64,000 bases of DNA from JAOUEA01 sp963821935 (GTDB lineage: Bacteria > Actinomycetota > UBA4738 > HRBIN12): assembly GCA_963821935.1 (NCBI GenBank), contig CAWGFM010000002.1, forward strand, positions 62,001 to 126,000. The letters run 5' to 3'. The translations under genes were made by a program, and so were the position numbers. The notes beneath the pieces are model-generated. The model was not told the origin of the DNA and did not search any database. It worked only from the letters and a program-made list of their open reading frames with translations. Shown here piece by piece: positions 34,420-43,363 of this stretch. Every line of letters begins with the position of its first letter. Position 1 is the stretch's first letter.

Positions 34420-35357
34420 CCGAAGTCGAACCGGGCACCAACTCCCAGGACGGCGTGGCCGTGTCCGTCATCGTCCCCACCCGGCAGCGTCCTGAGCTCC
34501 TGGCCCGAGCGCTGCGTTCGATCCTGGACCAGCGCTTCGACGGGTGCATCGAGGTCCTGGTCGTGTTCGACCAGGAGACACCCGTCGCTCCCGAGGTCGA
34601 GGTGGGTGAAGACCGGATCCTGCGCATCATGGAGAACGAGCGTGCTCCAGGCCTCGCGGGGGCCAGGAACACGGGCATCATGGCCGCCGCCGGCAGGTTC
34701 GTGGCCCACTGCGATGACGACGACGAATGGCTGCCCGACAAGGTCGTGAGCCAGATCCGAGCGATCGATACCTCGGATGCGGAGGTGGTCGTGACGGGCA
34801 CGACCATCGTCTACGGCGATCGCACCGTCGATCGGATCCCCACGACCCGGTCGGTGACGCTGCGCGACCTGCTCCGATCGCGGATGCAGGAGATCCATCC
34901 ATCCTCGATCATGGCGCGCCGTGACGTGGTGCTCGACGGCATCGGCTTGGTCGACGAACAGATCCCCGGCGGCTACGGCGAGGACTACGAATGGCTGCTG
35001 CGCGTCGCTCGCCGGCGGCCGATCCTGGTCGTCCCCGATCCGCTCGTTCGCGTGCATTGGCACCAGTCGTCGTTCTTCTCCAATCGCTGGCCCGCCATCA
35101 TCGACGGCATCGAGTACCTCCTTGCCCACTATCCCGAGTTCCAGCAGGAGCCGAAGGGCCACGCCCGCCTGGTGAGCCGCATGGCGTTCGCCTACGCGGC
35201 CATGGGCGAGTCCGCGAAGGCGCGTTCGCTCGCCCGGCAGGCGCTGCGCCTCGATCCGACACAACGCAGGGCCTATCTGGCCATGCTGGTCAGCACACGG
35301 ATCGTTTCCGCCGATACCCTGATGCGGTTGGCCCACCGAACGGGACGAGGCATCTGA
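34416..35357 (+). CDS. Family 2 glycosyltransferase
   Basis: A 313-residue GT-A enzyme. SVIVPTRQRPELLARAL and CDDDDEWLP give the donor-binding and DxD-type metal motifs, and GGYGEDYEWLLR is the usual ED catalytic-base region. After residue 230 the chain is helical with an AQQALRLDP-like repeat. It is the only glycosyltransferase visible in the locus, so other sugar transfers must be encoded elsewhere. No membrane segment is seen. It overlaps both neighbours. Confidence 0.9.
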   Translation: MTEVEPGTNSQDGVAVSVIVPTRQRPELLARALRSILDQRFDGCIEVLVVFDQETPVAPEVEVGEDRILRIMENERAPGLAGARNTGIMAAAGRFVAHCDDDDEWLPDKVVSQIRAIDTSDAEVVVTGTTIVYGDRTVDRIPTTRSVTLRDLLRSRMQEIHPSSIMARRDVVLDGIGLVDEQIPGGYGEDYEWLLRVARRRPILVVPDPLVRVHWHQSSFFSNRWPAIIDGIEYLLAHYPEFQQEPKGHARLVSRMAFAYAAMGESAKARSLARQALRLDPTQRRAYLAMLVSTRIVSADTLMRLAHRTGRGI

Positions 35358-36691
35358 TGCAGGCGACGGCGGTACGGGAGCGAACCGGTCCGCGCTGGCT
35401 GAAGCCCGGGTGGCAACTGTCGCTGCTGTTCCTCGGGTTCCCGGTGTGGTGGCTCATGGGACTGGGTGGATTCGTGTGGCCGATCGCGGCGCTGTTCATG
35501 GTCGCGTCGCTGGTGCGGCGCCCGCGCGTGGTGGCGCCCAAGGGATTCGCCATCTGGGCCGCCTTCATGCTGTGGATGACGTTCACCGGCATCCAGATCG
35601 ACAGCCTGGGTCGCGCGGTCGGTTTCGCCTACCGCGGGGTCACGTACCTGTCCGCCACGATCGTCCTGCTCTACATCTACAACGCCTCGGTCGACAGCCT
35701 CCCGATGGAGAAGATCGTCGGCCTGCTCGCCATCTTCTGGACATATGTCGTGATCGGCGGCTACCTGGGGCTGCTCCTGCCCGGCGTGGAGTTCACCAGC
35801 CCGATCGAACGCGTGCTGCCCGGCTTCCTGACCGCGAACGACTTCGTCCAAGAGATGGTCCATCCTGGCTTCGCACAGGTGAGCGAGTTCCTGGGCTACG
35901 ACGCACCGCGGCCGTCGGCGCCGTTCGTCTATACCAACGACTGGGGCGGTAACTTCGCGCTGCTGGTGCCGTTCGTGGTGATCGCCCTGAGCAGCGCGGT
36001 GTCGGCGCGACTGAAGACCTGGCTCGTGGTCGTCGGGGTCGCGTCGGTGATCCCCGCGATCATGTCGCTCAATCGCGGCCTGTGGCTGAGCCTGACCTTG
36101 GGCATGCTGTACGCGGCGTTCCGGATGTTCCTCCGAGGGCGGGAGAAACCCTTGCTCGGCATCCTCGCCGTCGTCGTGCTGGTGGCGAGCGTGCTGTTCC
36201 TGAGCCCGTTGCGGGGCTACTTCGACGACCGCTTGGCCACCCCGCACAGCAACGAGCGGCGTGTCTCCCTGTACGCCGAGGCGCTCGAGGGAGCCGCCGG
36301 ATCTCCGGTCTTCGGCTACGGGGCGCCCCGGCCCTCGACGTTGAACCCGAACGCTCCATCGGTGGGAACCCAGGGTGCCGTCTGGCTGGTCCTGTTCTCG
36401 CATGGGTTCCCTGGGGTCTTGTTGTTCATGGGTTGGTTCGGGCTGTGCTTCTGGCGATTGCGCCGGTCCACCACCACGCTGGGGTTCTGGGTCCACGTGA
36501 TGCTGCTCATCCTGATGGTGCAATGGCCCGTCTACGGCATGCTCCCGATGCAGATCCATATCGTGATGATCGGGATCGCCCTGGCGATGCGCGAACGGGC
36601 GGTCTCGACCATGGTTCCGGACTCCGAACGGTGGGCACAGCCGGCCTCCGGTCCGCAGTTCGATGCGGTGCCGAGTACGGTGCGATCGTGA
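35357..36691 (+). CDS. O-antigen ligase/Wzy-like polymerase
   Basis: A 444-residue polytopic membrane protein with about ten helices and one large extracytoplasmic loop (residues about 150-200). The RPSAPFVYTNDWGGNFALLVP and HSNERRVSLY stretches resemble the conserved loop of Wzy_C/WaaL-type proteins. It would polymerise or ligate lipid-linked repeat units. It starts by a TGATG one-base overlap with the glycosyltransferase gene and ends in a GTGA overlap with the kinase gene. Exact activity is not predictable. Confidence 0.8.
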   Translation: MQATAVRERTGPRWLKPGWQLSLLFLGFPVWWLMGLGGFVWPIAALFMVASLVRRPRVVAPKGFAIWAAFMLWMTFTGIQIDSLGRAVGFAYRGVTYLSATIVLLYIYNASVDSLPMEKIVGLLAIFWTYVVIGGYLGLLLPGVEFTSPIERVLPGFLTANDFVQEMVHPGFAQVSEFLGYDAPRPSAPFVYTNDWGGNFALLVPFVVIALSSAVSARLKTWLVVVGVASVIPAIMSLNRGLWLSLTLGMLYAAFRMFLRGREKPLLGILAVVVLVASVLFLSPLRGYFDDRLATPHSNERRVSLYAEALEGAAGSPVFGYGAPRPSTLNPNAPSVGTQGAVWLVLFSHGFPGVLLFMGWFGLCFWRLRRSTTTLGFWVHVMLLILMVQWPVYGMLPMQIHIVMIGIALAMRERAVSTMVPDSERWAQPASGPQFDAVPSTVRS

Positions 36692-37890
36692 CCGCCGAAC
36701 TGCGGAACCCGGCCCACGCCGAGCGTCCCCTCACCTGGATCGGCGAGGTGCTGGGGTGGACGTTCGCGTCCGACGGCGCGGCCGATGGCCGGCGTTACTG
36801 GGCATTGCCCAGTCGCGAGCACGCTCGCATCCTGGTGCCGTCCGGCGCCCCGGCGCGAGGGGCGTTGTCCATCTTCAACGATTCCATGACCCAGCCGGCC
36901 AGGTTCAAGAAGGCGGCCCTCGGCAGGTACCTGAGCCTGGGACCCGGCTGGGCTCCGGGCGCCGACCGGGTCCTCGTTCGCGCTCCAGGGCCGCAGGGCG
37001 ACGACGACACGCTCGAGCGGTTCATCGAAGGCGTCGTGGGCATGCCGGTGGAGCTGGGCGTGGCCATCGGCCCGGCGCTGCGACCCAATCGCAAGCCGGT
37101 GCTGCAGGTCGTGGACCGCCGGGGTCGCATCGTGGCCTTCGCCAAGGTCGGCTGGAACGATCACACCCGCGCCCTGATCGCCGCCGAAGCGGCGGCCCTG
37201 ACCCACCTGGCTGGTTGCTCGCTGTCGTTCGCCATCCCCCGGCTGATCCACCACGGCACCTGGCAGGATCGGGGTGTGCTGCTCGTCTCGCCGGGACCCA
37301 CGTCGGTGATCCGCAGATCCCATCGCAACCAGCCCCCGCCGCTGCGCGCGGAGCTGGACGTGGCGCGGTCGGGCCATGGGGACGAGCGGCCCATCGCATC
37401 GAGCCCGTATATGACCGACCTCGTGGCGCGCATCAAGGCCCCGGATGTGACCCGGTCCACGGCGGACGGCCTGCTCGCTGCGGCGGAGCGGCTCGTGGCC
37501 CGGGACGGCGACCGCGCCACGCCGTTCGGTGCTTGGCACGGCGACTGGGCACCGTGGAACATGATCCGGTCGCGACAGGGCCTGTTCGTGATGGATTGGG
37601 AACGCTACGGCGGCCCGGTGCCCGTGGGATTCGACCACCTGCACCTTCGGTTCCAACTGGTTCATCAGGTGGGCAAGCGACCCGTGACCGAAGCCGGAGA
37701 GCGAGCGATCGAGGCGCTCGGCGCGGCCGCAGGATCGTTGGGCCTCGATCCCAGCGGCGCATCCACGCTGTTCGCGCTCTACCTCATCGAACGAGCGCTC
37801 CGCGTAGAGGTGGGGAGCTCCGCCGGCATGGCCACCACGGACACGCTGGTTCCGGCCGTGCTCAGGTTCTTGGAAGGAGCAGCACGATGA
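36688..37890 (+). CDS. APH-like kinase in the exopolysaccharide operon
   Basis: A 400-residue protein whose C-terminal half is of aminoglycoside phosphotransferase/choline kinase type. The catalytic loop is AWHGDWAPWN (HGDxxxxN) and the metal motif is VMDWERYG. The N-terminal 110 residues match nothing I recognise; an IVAFAKVGWND strand probably carries the ATP-contacting Lys (near residue 153). Such kinases can phosphorylate sugars or alcohols, so it may prime or decorate the glycan. No antibiotic-resistance role is implied. It is coupled to both neighbours by 4-nt overlaps. Confidence 0.75.
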   Translation: MTAELRNPAHAERPLTWIGEVLGWTFASDGAADGRRYWALPSREHARILVPSGAPARGALSIFNDSMTQPARFKKAALGRYLSLGPGWAPGADRVLVRAPGPQGDDDTLERFIEGVVGMPVELGVAIGPALRPNRKPVLQVVDRRGRIVAFAKVGWNDHTRALIAAEAAALTHLAGCSLSFAIPRLIHHGTWQDRGVLLVSPGPTSVIRRSHRNQPPPLRAELDVARSGHGDERPIASSPYMTDLVARIKAPDVTRSTADGLLAAAERLVARDGDRATPFGAWHGDWAPWNMIRSRQGLFVMDWERYGGPVPVGFDHLHLRFQLVHQVGKRPVTEAGERAIEALGAAAGSLGLDPSGASTLFALYLIERALRVEVGSSAGMATTDTLVPAVLRFLEGAAR

Positions 37891-38765
37891 GCTCGGGCTC
37901 GGCGAAGGTGTTGGCCCGGCGGGCCGCGAAGAAGGCCTCGCGGATCGTCACGGTGCCGACCGCGTCGCTACGGCCGCTGCCCGACTTCCTCATCATCGGC
38001 GCGCAGCGGGGGGGCACGACGTCGCTCTACCGGTACCTGTGCTCGCACCCCGAGGTGGCGCCCGCGGTGCTCAACAAGGGCATCCACTACTTCGATACGA
38101 ACTATCCGAAGGGGGAGCGCTGGTACCGCACGCACTTCCCCACGACGACCTACCGGGCCTGGATGAAGCGTCGCGCGGGCGTGCCGCGCACGATCACCGG
38201 TGAGGGCAGCCCGTACTACGTCTTCCATCCCCAGGGCGCGGAGAGGATCGCGGCTTGTGTGCCCGACGCCCGGTTCATCCTGTTGCTTCGCGATCCCGTG
38301 GATCGTGCGTATTCACATCATCAGCACGAGGTTGCGCGGGGCTTCGAGACGCTCTCGTTCGAAGACGCCCTGGAACGCGAAGAGGAACGGATCGCCGGCG
38401 AGGAAGACAAGATGCGCGCCGACAGTGCGTACGTGAGCTTCGAGCACCAGCACCACACGTACCTGGCTCGTGGCCGCTACCTGGAGCAGATCCAGCGATG
38501 GAACTCGTTCCTGCCCGCCGACCAGCTCTTGGTGATCGACAGCGCGGACATGTTCGCCGACCCGGACGGCACGTATCAACAGGTGTTGTCGTTCCTCGGG
38601 CTGTCGGCTCGTTCGCTGCCCCGGTACGGCAAGCTCAACGCGCACGCCTACCAGGACATGCCGGAACGGGCCCGCAGCTTCCTCCACGCTCGGTTGGACG
38701 CGCCCAGCCGGGAACTCCAGGAGTATCTGGGCCGACCGCTGCGTTGGGCGGGGATCGGTTCGTGA
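37887..38765 (+). CDS. Sulfotransferase (heparan-sulfate type), copy 3
   Basis: A 292-residue sulfotransferase of a different branch from the other three. It has PDFLIIGAQRGGTTSLYRYL as phosphosulfate loop, VLNKGIHYFD with the catalytic region and LLLRDPVDRAYSHH as the 3'-phosphate site. That arrangement is typical of carbohydrate N- or O-sulfotransferases acting on polysaccharides. It lacks the CGCG...CPFW motif. It starts with a basic helix rather than a signal, so it acts in the cytosol. AAGGAG precedes the ATG, which overlaps the previous stop. Confidence 0.9.
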   Translation: MSSGSAKVLARRAAKKASRIVTVPTASLRPLPDFLIIGAQRGGTTSLYRYLCSHPEVAPAVLNKGIHYFDTNYPKGERWYRTHFPTTTYRAWMKRRAGVPRTITGEGSPYYVFHPQGAERIAACVPDARFILLLRDPVDRAYSHHQHEVARGFETLSFEDALEREEERIAGEEDKMRADSAYVSFEHQHHTYLARGRYLEQIQRWNSFLPADQLLVIDSADMFADPDGTYQQVLSFLGLSARSLPRYGKLNAHAYQDMPERARSFLHARLDAPSRELQEYLGRPLRWAGIGS

Positions 38766-40393
38766 CCGCTTCGCCGTCCGGCGGGGTGGAGACGAACGAG
38801 GTGAACCCAGGAGCGCGGAACGGGGGCACCGGCGTGAGCACCCACCTCACGAACGTCGCCAGGGGCGGCACGCTCAACCTCATCGGGGCCATCGCCAACT
38901 CGGCGCTCGGCTTCCTGCTGATCTTGATCATCACTCGTGGCGTCGGCGTGCAGGCGACGGGCATCTTCTTCGAGTCGGTGGCCTTGCTCAGCCTGCTCAG
39001 CACGATCGCCCAGTGGGGGGCCGAGACGGGGCTCGTTCGGTCGATCCCGAGGTTCCGGGTCCTGGGTCAGACGGAGGACGTTCGGCACGCGATCCGGGCG
39101 GGCCTCGTGCCCGTCGCACTCGCGGGGCTCGGCGCAGGCATCGTCATGTACGCGTTCGCGGAGCCGCTGGGCAACCTGCTCACCAACGGCCTCCACGGGT
39201 CCGAACTCGAGCCCGTCGTCCGGGTGCTGGCACCGTTCCTGCCCATCCAGGCCCTGTTCACGGTGGCCCTGGCGGCGACGCGAGGGTTCGGAACGATGAA
39301 GCCCACCGTGCTGATCGACAAGGTCGGTCGATCCTCCGCCCAGGTCGTTCTGGCTCTGATCGTGGTGACCCTGGGACTGTCTTCGGTGGCGCTGGCGCTC
39401 GCGTGGGCGGTGCCGGTGGCCTTGGGTCTGGCGGCGGCCCTGGCCTGGACGACGTCGCTCTTGCACGTGTGGGAGGCCAAGCCGTCCACCCAGGCTTCCC
39501 AAGGTCGGCGGACCACCGTCCTGGAGTTCTGGAAGTTCACGCTGCCGCGAGGTCTCGCCGGGGTGTTCGCCGTCGCGATCCTGTGGCTCGACACCCTGCT
39601 GATCGGTGCCCTTCGATCGCCGAGCGAAGCGGGCATCTACGGAGCGGCCACGCGGTACCTGGTGTTCGGCCAGTTCGTCGGCGTGGCGATCATCCAGGTG
39701 GTCGGGCCGAAGCTCAGCGAGCTGCTCACGCGCGACGATCGCAGGGGCGCATCCGAGATCTACCGATCGAGCACGGCGTGGCTGATGCTCGTGGCATGGC
39801 CCATCTACATCTCGATGGTGGTCATGGCGCCTGCCCTGCTGTCGGTGTTCGGCGATCGTTACCGCACGGCCTCGACCGCCCTCATGATCTTGGGAGGAGC
39901 GATGCTGGTGGCCACCGCGATCGGGCCGATCGACATGGTGCTCCTGATGGCCGGCAGGAGCCGCTGGAACCTGATCAATACGGTCATCGCCCTGATCGTG
40001 AACGTGGGTCTGAACCTGCTGCTGATCCCGAGGTGGGGGATCGCCGGTGCGGCGACGGCTTGGTCCGCAAGCATCCTGGTCAACAACCTGCTGCCGCTGG
40101 CGCAGGTGTGGGTGAGCCTGCGGATGCATCCCTTCGGCCGAGGCTGGCTCGTCGCATGCCTCGTGACCTGGGGCTCGATCGGGCTCGCGGAGATAGTCGT
40201 CCGTTCGGTGATGGGACCCACCCTGGCGGGGCTCGTCGTCGCCGGTGTGGTCGGCGTCGTGATCTGGGGGGCGGCGGCGTGGCGCTTCCGCGCCCCGCTG
40301 CAGCTGGTGGCGTTCCGGGAGGCGTTCCGCCGGCGGGGGAGCGGTGCTGCGCGGATGGAGGCAACCCTGTCTGCGGGAACGGGCGATGCCTGA
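38762..40393 (+). CDS. Wzx-like flippase (polysaccharide export)
   Basis: A 543-residue protein with 12-14 hydrophobic helices of the MATE/MVF-like polysaccharide-export fold. The opening HLTNVARGGTLNLIGAIANS, the EFWKFTLPRG loop and GPIDMVLLMAGRSRWNLINT are typical. It would move lipid-linked repeats to the outer face. The first 40 residues are polar and may be a mis-called extension; a GTG at 38834 is an alternative start. It overlaps the sulfotransferase upstream by 4 nt and the one downstream by 8 nt. Confidence 0.88.
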   Translation: MTASPSGGVETNEVNPGARNGGTGVSTHLTNVARGGTLNLIGAIANSALGFLLILIITRGVGVQATGIFFESVALLSLLSTIAQWGAETGLVRSIPRFRVLGQTEDVRHAIRAGLVPVALAGLGAGIVMYAFAEPLGNLLTNGLHGSELEPVVRVLAPFLPIQALFTVALAATRGFGTMKPTVLIDKVGRSSAQVVLALIVVTLGLSSVALALAWAVPVALGLAAALAWTTSLLHVWEAKPSTQASQGRRTTVLEFWKFTLPRGLAGVFAVAILWLDTLLIGALRSPSEAGIYGAATRYLVFGQFVGVAIIQVVGPKLSELLTRDDRRGASEIYRSSTAWLMLVAWPIYISMVVMAPALLSVFGDRYRTASTALMILGGAMLVATAIGPIDMVLLMAGRSRWNLINTVIALIVNVGLNLLLIPRWGIAGAATAWSASILVNNLLPLAQVWVSLRMHPFGRGWLVACLVTWGSIGLAEIVVRSVMGPTLAGLVVAGVVGVVIWGAAAWRFRAPLQLVAFREAFRRRGSGAARMEATLSAGTGDA

Positions 40394-41312
40394 GGGCCCC
40401 CGTGTGGTGTTCATCGGCGGCCTCGGCCGCAGCGGCAGCACGATCTTGGATCTGATGCTGGGGCAGCTGCCCGGGTTCGTGGCAGTGGGCGAGCTGGCAT
40501 ACGTGTGGGGTCGCTCGGACGCCGATCTCTGTGGGTGCGGCCGGGCGTTCTCCCGGTGCCCGTTCTGGATCGAGGTGGGCGAACACGCCTTCGGCGGGTG
40601 GTCCCGAGTGGACCGCCCCCGGATCGCCGCGTTGCGCGCCGGGATCGAACGCAACCGTCAGATCCCGGCATTCGTTCGGGACGGCCACGGGGACGCCGAG
40701 CGGCGCGAGCTGGACGACGCGATCCACCGGCTCCATCGGGCCATCGGTTCGGTGAGTGGCGCGGACGTCGTGATCGACTCGACGAAGCATCCGGCCAGCG
40801 CCTATCACCTCCACGCGATGGGCGCCGACCTGCGGGTGATCCACCTGCTTCGGGACCCCCGTGGCGTCGCGTACTCGTGGACCAAGGTGAAGGAGCGCCC
40901 CGGCATCGCCGGCGGGGCCATGATGGACCGCTACCCTCCCTGGCGGATCGCGGGTCGGTGGCTCACGTTCAACGGGGCCTTCCACGGGCTCGAACGCCTG
41001 GGTGTGCCCACCTTGCGGGTGCGGTACGAGGACCTGGTGACCGAGCCACACCATTGGCTCACGCGCATGCAGGCGTTCGCGCTGCCCTCCGGAGGGCCCG
41101 CGCCCGCTTCGACGACGTTCCCGTTCCTGTCGGGCCGAACGGTCGCCCTGGCCGAAGCGCACACGATCGCCGGCAACCCGATGCGGTTCGATCGAGGCTC
41201 GGTCGAGCTTCGACCGGACGATGCGTGGAGGGCGGGCCTGTCGCCACGCGACCGGCGTCTCGTCACGGCCGTCGACGCCCCGTTGCTGCGTCACTACGGG
41301 TACGGGCGTTGA
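40386..41312 (+). CDS. Sulfotransferase (GCGC-Cys subfamily), copy 4
   Basis: A 308-residue paralogue of copies 1 and 2. It has GRSGSTILDLMLGQLPGF (phosphosulfate loop), CGCGRAFSRCPFWIEVG plus AFGGW, VVIDSTKHPASAYHL and HLLRDPRGVAYSW (3'-phosphate site), and TIAGNPMRFDRG near the end. Its start overlaps the flippase gene by 8 nt. It is the last gene of the operon, followed 11 nt later by a hairpin terminator. Confidence 0.88.
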   Translation: MPEGPRVVFIGGLGRSGSTILDLMLGQLPGFVAVGELAYVWGRSDADLCGCGRAFSRCPFWIEVGEHAFGGWSRVDRPRIAALRAGIERNRQIPAFVRDGHGDAERRELDDAIHRLHRAIGSVSGADVVIDSTKHPASAYHLHAMGADLRVIHLLRDPRGVAYSWTKVKERPGIAGGAMMDRYPPWRIAGRWLTFNGAFHGLERLGVPTLRVRYEDLVTEPHHWLTRMQAFALPSGGPAPASTTFPFLSGRTVALAEAHTIAGNPMRFDRGSVELRPDDAWRAGLSPRDRRLVTAVDAPLLRHYGYGR

Positions 41313-41323
41313 CCCTATCGAGA

Positions 41324-41351
41324 CGTGAGCGGCCCGGCAGGGCCGCTCACG
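41324..41351. terminator. Terminator of the exopolysaccharide operon
   Basis: A perfect 12-bp stem, CGTGAGCGGCCC with GGGCCGCTCACG, around GGCA, between the last sulfotransferase (+) and the GH26 gene (-). It probably serves both strands. Confidence 0.8.
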
Positions 41352-41374
41352 TTCGATGGAGCTGTCGTTGCCGG

Positions 41375-43153
41375 TCAGCTCTCGTCCGGCCCCAGCCATC
41401 CGAGAACGCTGAGGGACGGGACGTCGGTCCAGAACCGGGTGGCTCGCACCTCATGCTTCACCCGGCCGATCGAGATGCGATCGGTTCGGTCTCCCAGGTT
41501 CTGGTCGGAGACACGCAGCGTGGCCGTCGCCGATGCCCCGCGATCGTTGAACAACCGCAGCTCAGCGCTGCCCGTGGCGTGATCGACCATCCATTCGACA
41601 CGCACCCATCCCCGCAGCTCGATCTTGCTGTCCGTCACGCCCACCACGTGTGTGGAGGCGTCCAGCAGCTTCAGCCGCGCGTTCGAGCCCACGACGATGG
41701 CGAACTTGGTCAGCGCACCATCCTTGGCCCGCACGACTCGCAGGTCATCGGCCGGCGCCTCGTTGAACCGCAGGTACACACGTCCCCAGTAGGGAGAGGA
41801 CCACGCCAAGGAGTCCTGCCAACCGAAGAAGGACGGGTCGCCGCTTCCGGATGTGTGCAGGGCGGAGAACCCCCCGCGTCCGGTCGCATCACGCGGGTCG
41901 AACACGATCGGACCCTTGGAGCCCATGGTGATCGAGTCGAACGGTGAGCCTCCGCCGCTGGTGTTGGCGACCGACAGCGTCTGCCCGGTCTGCCCCGCGT
42001 CCAAGCTATTCACCAGCTGCGTCGTGGGATCGACCGGCGGGGGCGTCGGAGTCGGCGTCGTGGTCGGTGTTGGCGTCTGCGTCGGAGTCGGACTCGGCGT
42101 CTGCGTCGGGCTCGGCGTCTGCGTCGGCGAGGGCGGCGGCGGCGGCGTCGAGCCCAACCGCAGGCTCAGATGAGGGTCGGCGGCCATCCGCGCGTAGCCC
42201 TGCATCGACCTGGCGGAGCTGTCCGTGTCCCACGGGTAGGCCTTCGTGGCGTCGAAGTAGATCAATCCCCTGAGCAGCGGCCAGGACTTCGCGGTGGCGG
42301 TGAGGTCGGCCAGCCAGGCGGCCTTACGGTTCGGATCGCTCGGGTCTTCCTGCACCCCGTACTCGACCGCCATCCACGGCTTCTGTCGGCTCGTGGCGAA
42401 CGTGTTCACGTTGTCGAATACGCTTGCCGCCATCGTCCACTTGGAGCCGGCGCGGCCAGGCGCCCAGTTGTATCCGTCCGCGCCGATCACGTCGACGTAG
42501 GAATCGCCCGGGTACCAGTTCTGGATCGACTCACCGGAACGGACATCGAACGACCAGGCCATCATCGTCCAGGAGAACGCGACGTTGGAGACACCGCGAG
42601 AACGGAAGATGTCGATGACGTGGCGGTAGGCGGCCACGTAGTCGGCCTGGGAGCCGTAGGTCCCGTCGTTCTCGGGTTCGTGATGGATCGAGAGGTAGAC
42701 GGGGTGGCCGAATGCCTTGAACGCATCGGCCCTGGACGCGATCCACTGGTCCTGCGAGCCGCTGGCGACCGACCTCCACGGGCTGGGCATCTTCCAGTTG
42801 ATGAAGGGGATGCGTCCCTGGGAGACCGTCCAGGACTCGTGCGAGGTCGGGATCGAGGAGTTCCATTGGTAGTACTGGTGGTCGATGGCGAACTTGCGGC
42901 CGATCTGCTGCTCGACACGCTGGATCGAGTCCCTGATCGTCTCTCCGCCCCTGGGCTTGACCCAGGCTCCGAGGAACGTCCCGGTCTTCGGGAGCAGCGC
43001 TGCCGGCGGTCCTGGTGCGGCTGCCTCGGCACCGCTCCTCGGCACCAGCCCCGCGAGCAGCAGCCCCAGCATGGTGAGGGCCAAGATCGCCGTGGGTGTT
43101 CGGTGCCTTCGAGCGTGGGCAGCCCACGCGGTGCCAGCCTGATGGATCGACAT
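41375..43153 (-). CDS. Secreted GH26 beta-mannanase-like protein with lectin-like C-terminus
   Basis: A 592-residue exported protein. Signal region at residues 18-46, then a GH26 domain (about 50-340) with the acid/base in HHEPEND and the nucleophile region in WMAVEYG. Next comes a Pro-Thr linker (about 345-395) built from repeated PTQTPSP units, then about 190 residues of beta-strand-rich sequence (VYLRFNEAPADDLRVVRAKD, VRVEWMVDHATGSAELRLF) like a concanavalin-A-type domain. GH26 enzymes cleave beta-mannans or related glycans. GAGGGGGAA lies just before the ATG. Confidence 0.85.
   Translation of the reverse strand: MSIHQAGTAWAAHARRHRTPTAILALTMLGLLLAGLVPRSGAEAAAPGPPAALLPKTGTFLGAWVKPRGGETIRDSIQRVEQQIGRKFAIDHQYYQWNSSIPTSHESWTVSQGRIPFINWKMPSPWRSVASGSQDQWIASRADAFKAFGHPVYLSIHHEPENDGTYGSQADYVAAYRHVIDIFRSRGVSNVAFSWTMMAWSFDVRSGESIQNWYPGDSYVDVIGADGYNWAPGRAGSKWTMAASVFDNVNTFATSRQKPWMAVEYGVQEDPSDPNRKAAWLADLTATAKSWPLLRGLIYFDATKAYPWDTDSSARSMQGYARMAADPHLSLRLGSTPPPPPSPTQTPSPTQTPSPTPTQTPTPTTTPTPTPPPVDPTTQLVNSLDAGQTGQTLSVANTSGGGSPFDSITMGSKGPIVFDPRDATGRGGFSALHTSGSGDPSFFGWQDSLAWSSPYWGRVYLRFNEAPADDLRVVRAKDGALTKFAIVVGSNARLKLLDASTHVVGVTDSKIELRGWVRVEWMVDHATGSAELRLFNDRGASATATLRVSDQNLGDRTDRISIGRVKHEVRATRFWTDVPSLSVLGWLGPDES
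42041..42148. repeat. Hexanucleotide-like repeat encoding the Pro-Thr linker
   Basis: Repeats of GTCGGAGTCGGCGTCTGC-like units in the GH26 gene. On the coding strand they give PTQTPSP and PTPT. Unit lengths are multiples of three, so copy changes would not shift the frame. Confidence 0.75.
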
Positions 43154-43363
43154 CCATTCCCCCTCTGCTCGGTGCTCGCCTCGCCTTGGCCTCAGCCGGG
43201 ACGGTGCGTCGCTCTCGTCTCCTATCGGTCCTGTGACGAGCGAGCCTTGAGCCTGACTCCTGGATGATCGGTGCGAAGGTGCGTTCAATGGATCCTCCGA
43301 TCGGGGCGTGATCGACCAAGGCGCCGGTGTCGCGGCGTCTGCGAAGAAATGAAGAGGAGCGGG

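Noticed and set aside
36688..37890. Antibiotic-resistance phosphotransferase
   Set aside because: The motifs fit the broad kinase fold, but the operon context points to glycan metabolism.
42041..42148. Short tandem repeats that might be a CRISPR or phase-variable tract
   Set aside because: They encode the Pro-Thr linker of GH26 and keep the frame; no spacers are present.
43154..43363. Cyclic-dinucleotide riboswitch upstream of the GH26 genes
   Set aside because: Looked for c-di-GMP and c-di-AMP aptamer cores in this gap and at 44381-44781; no matching core seen.
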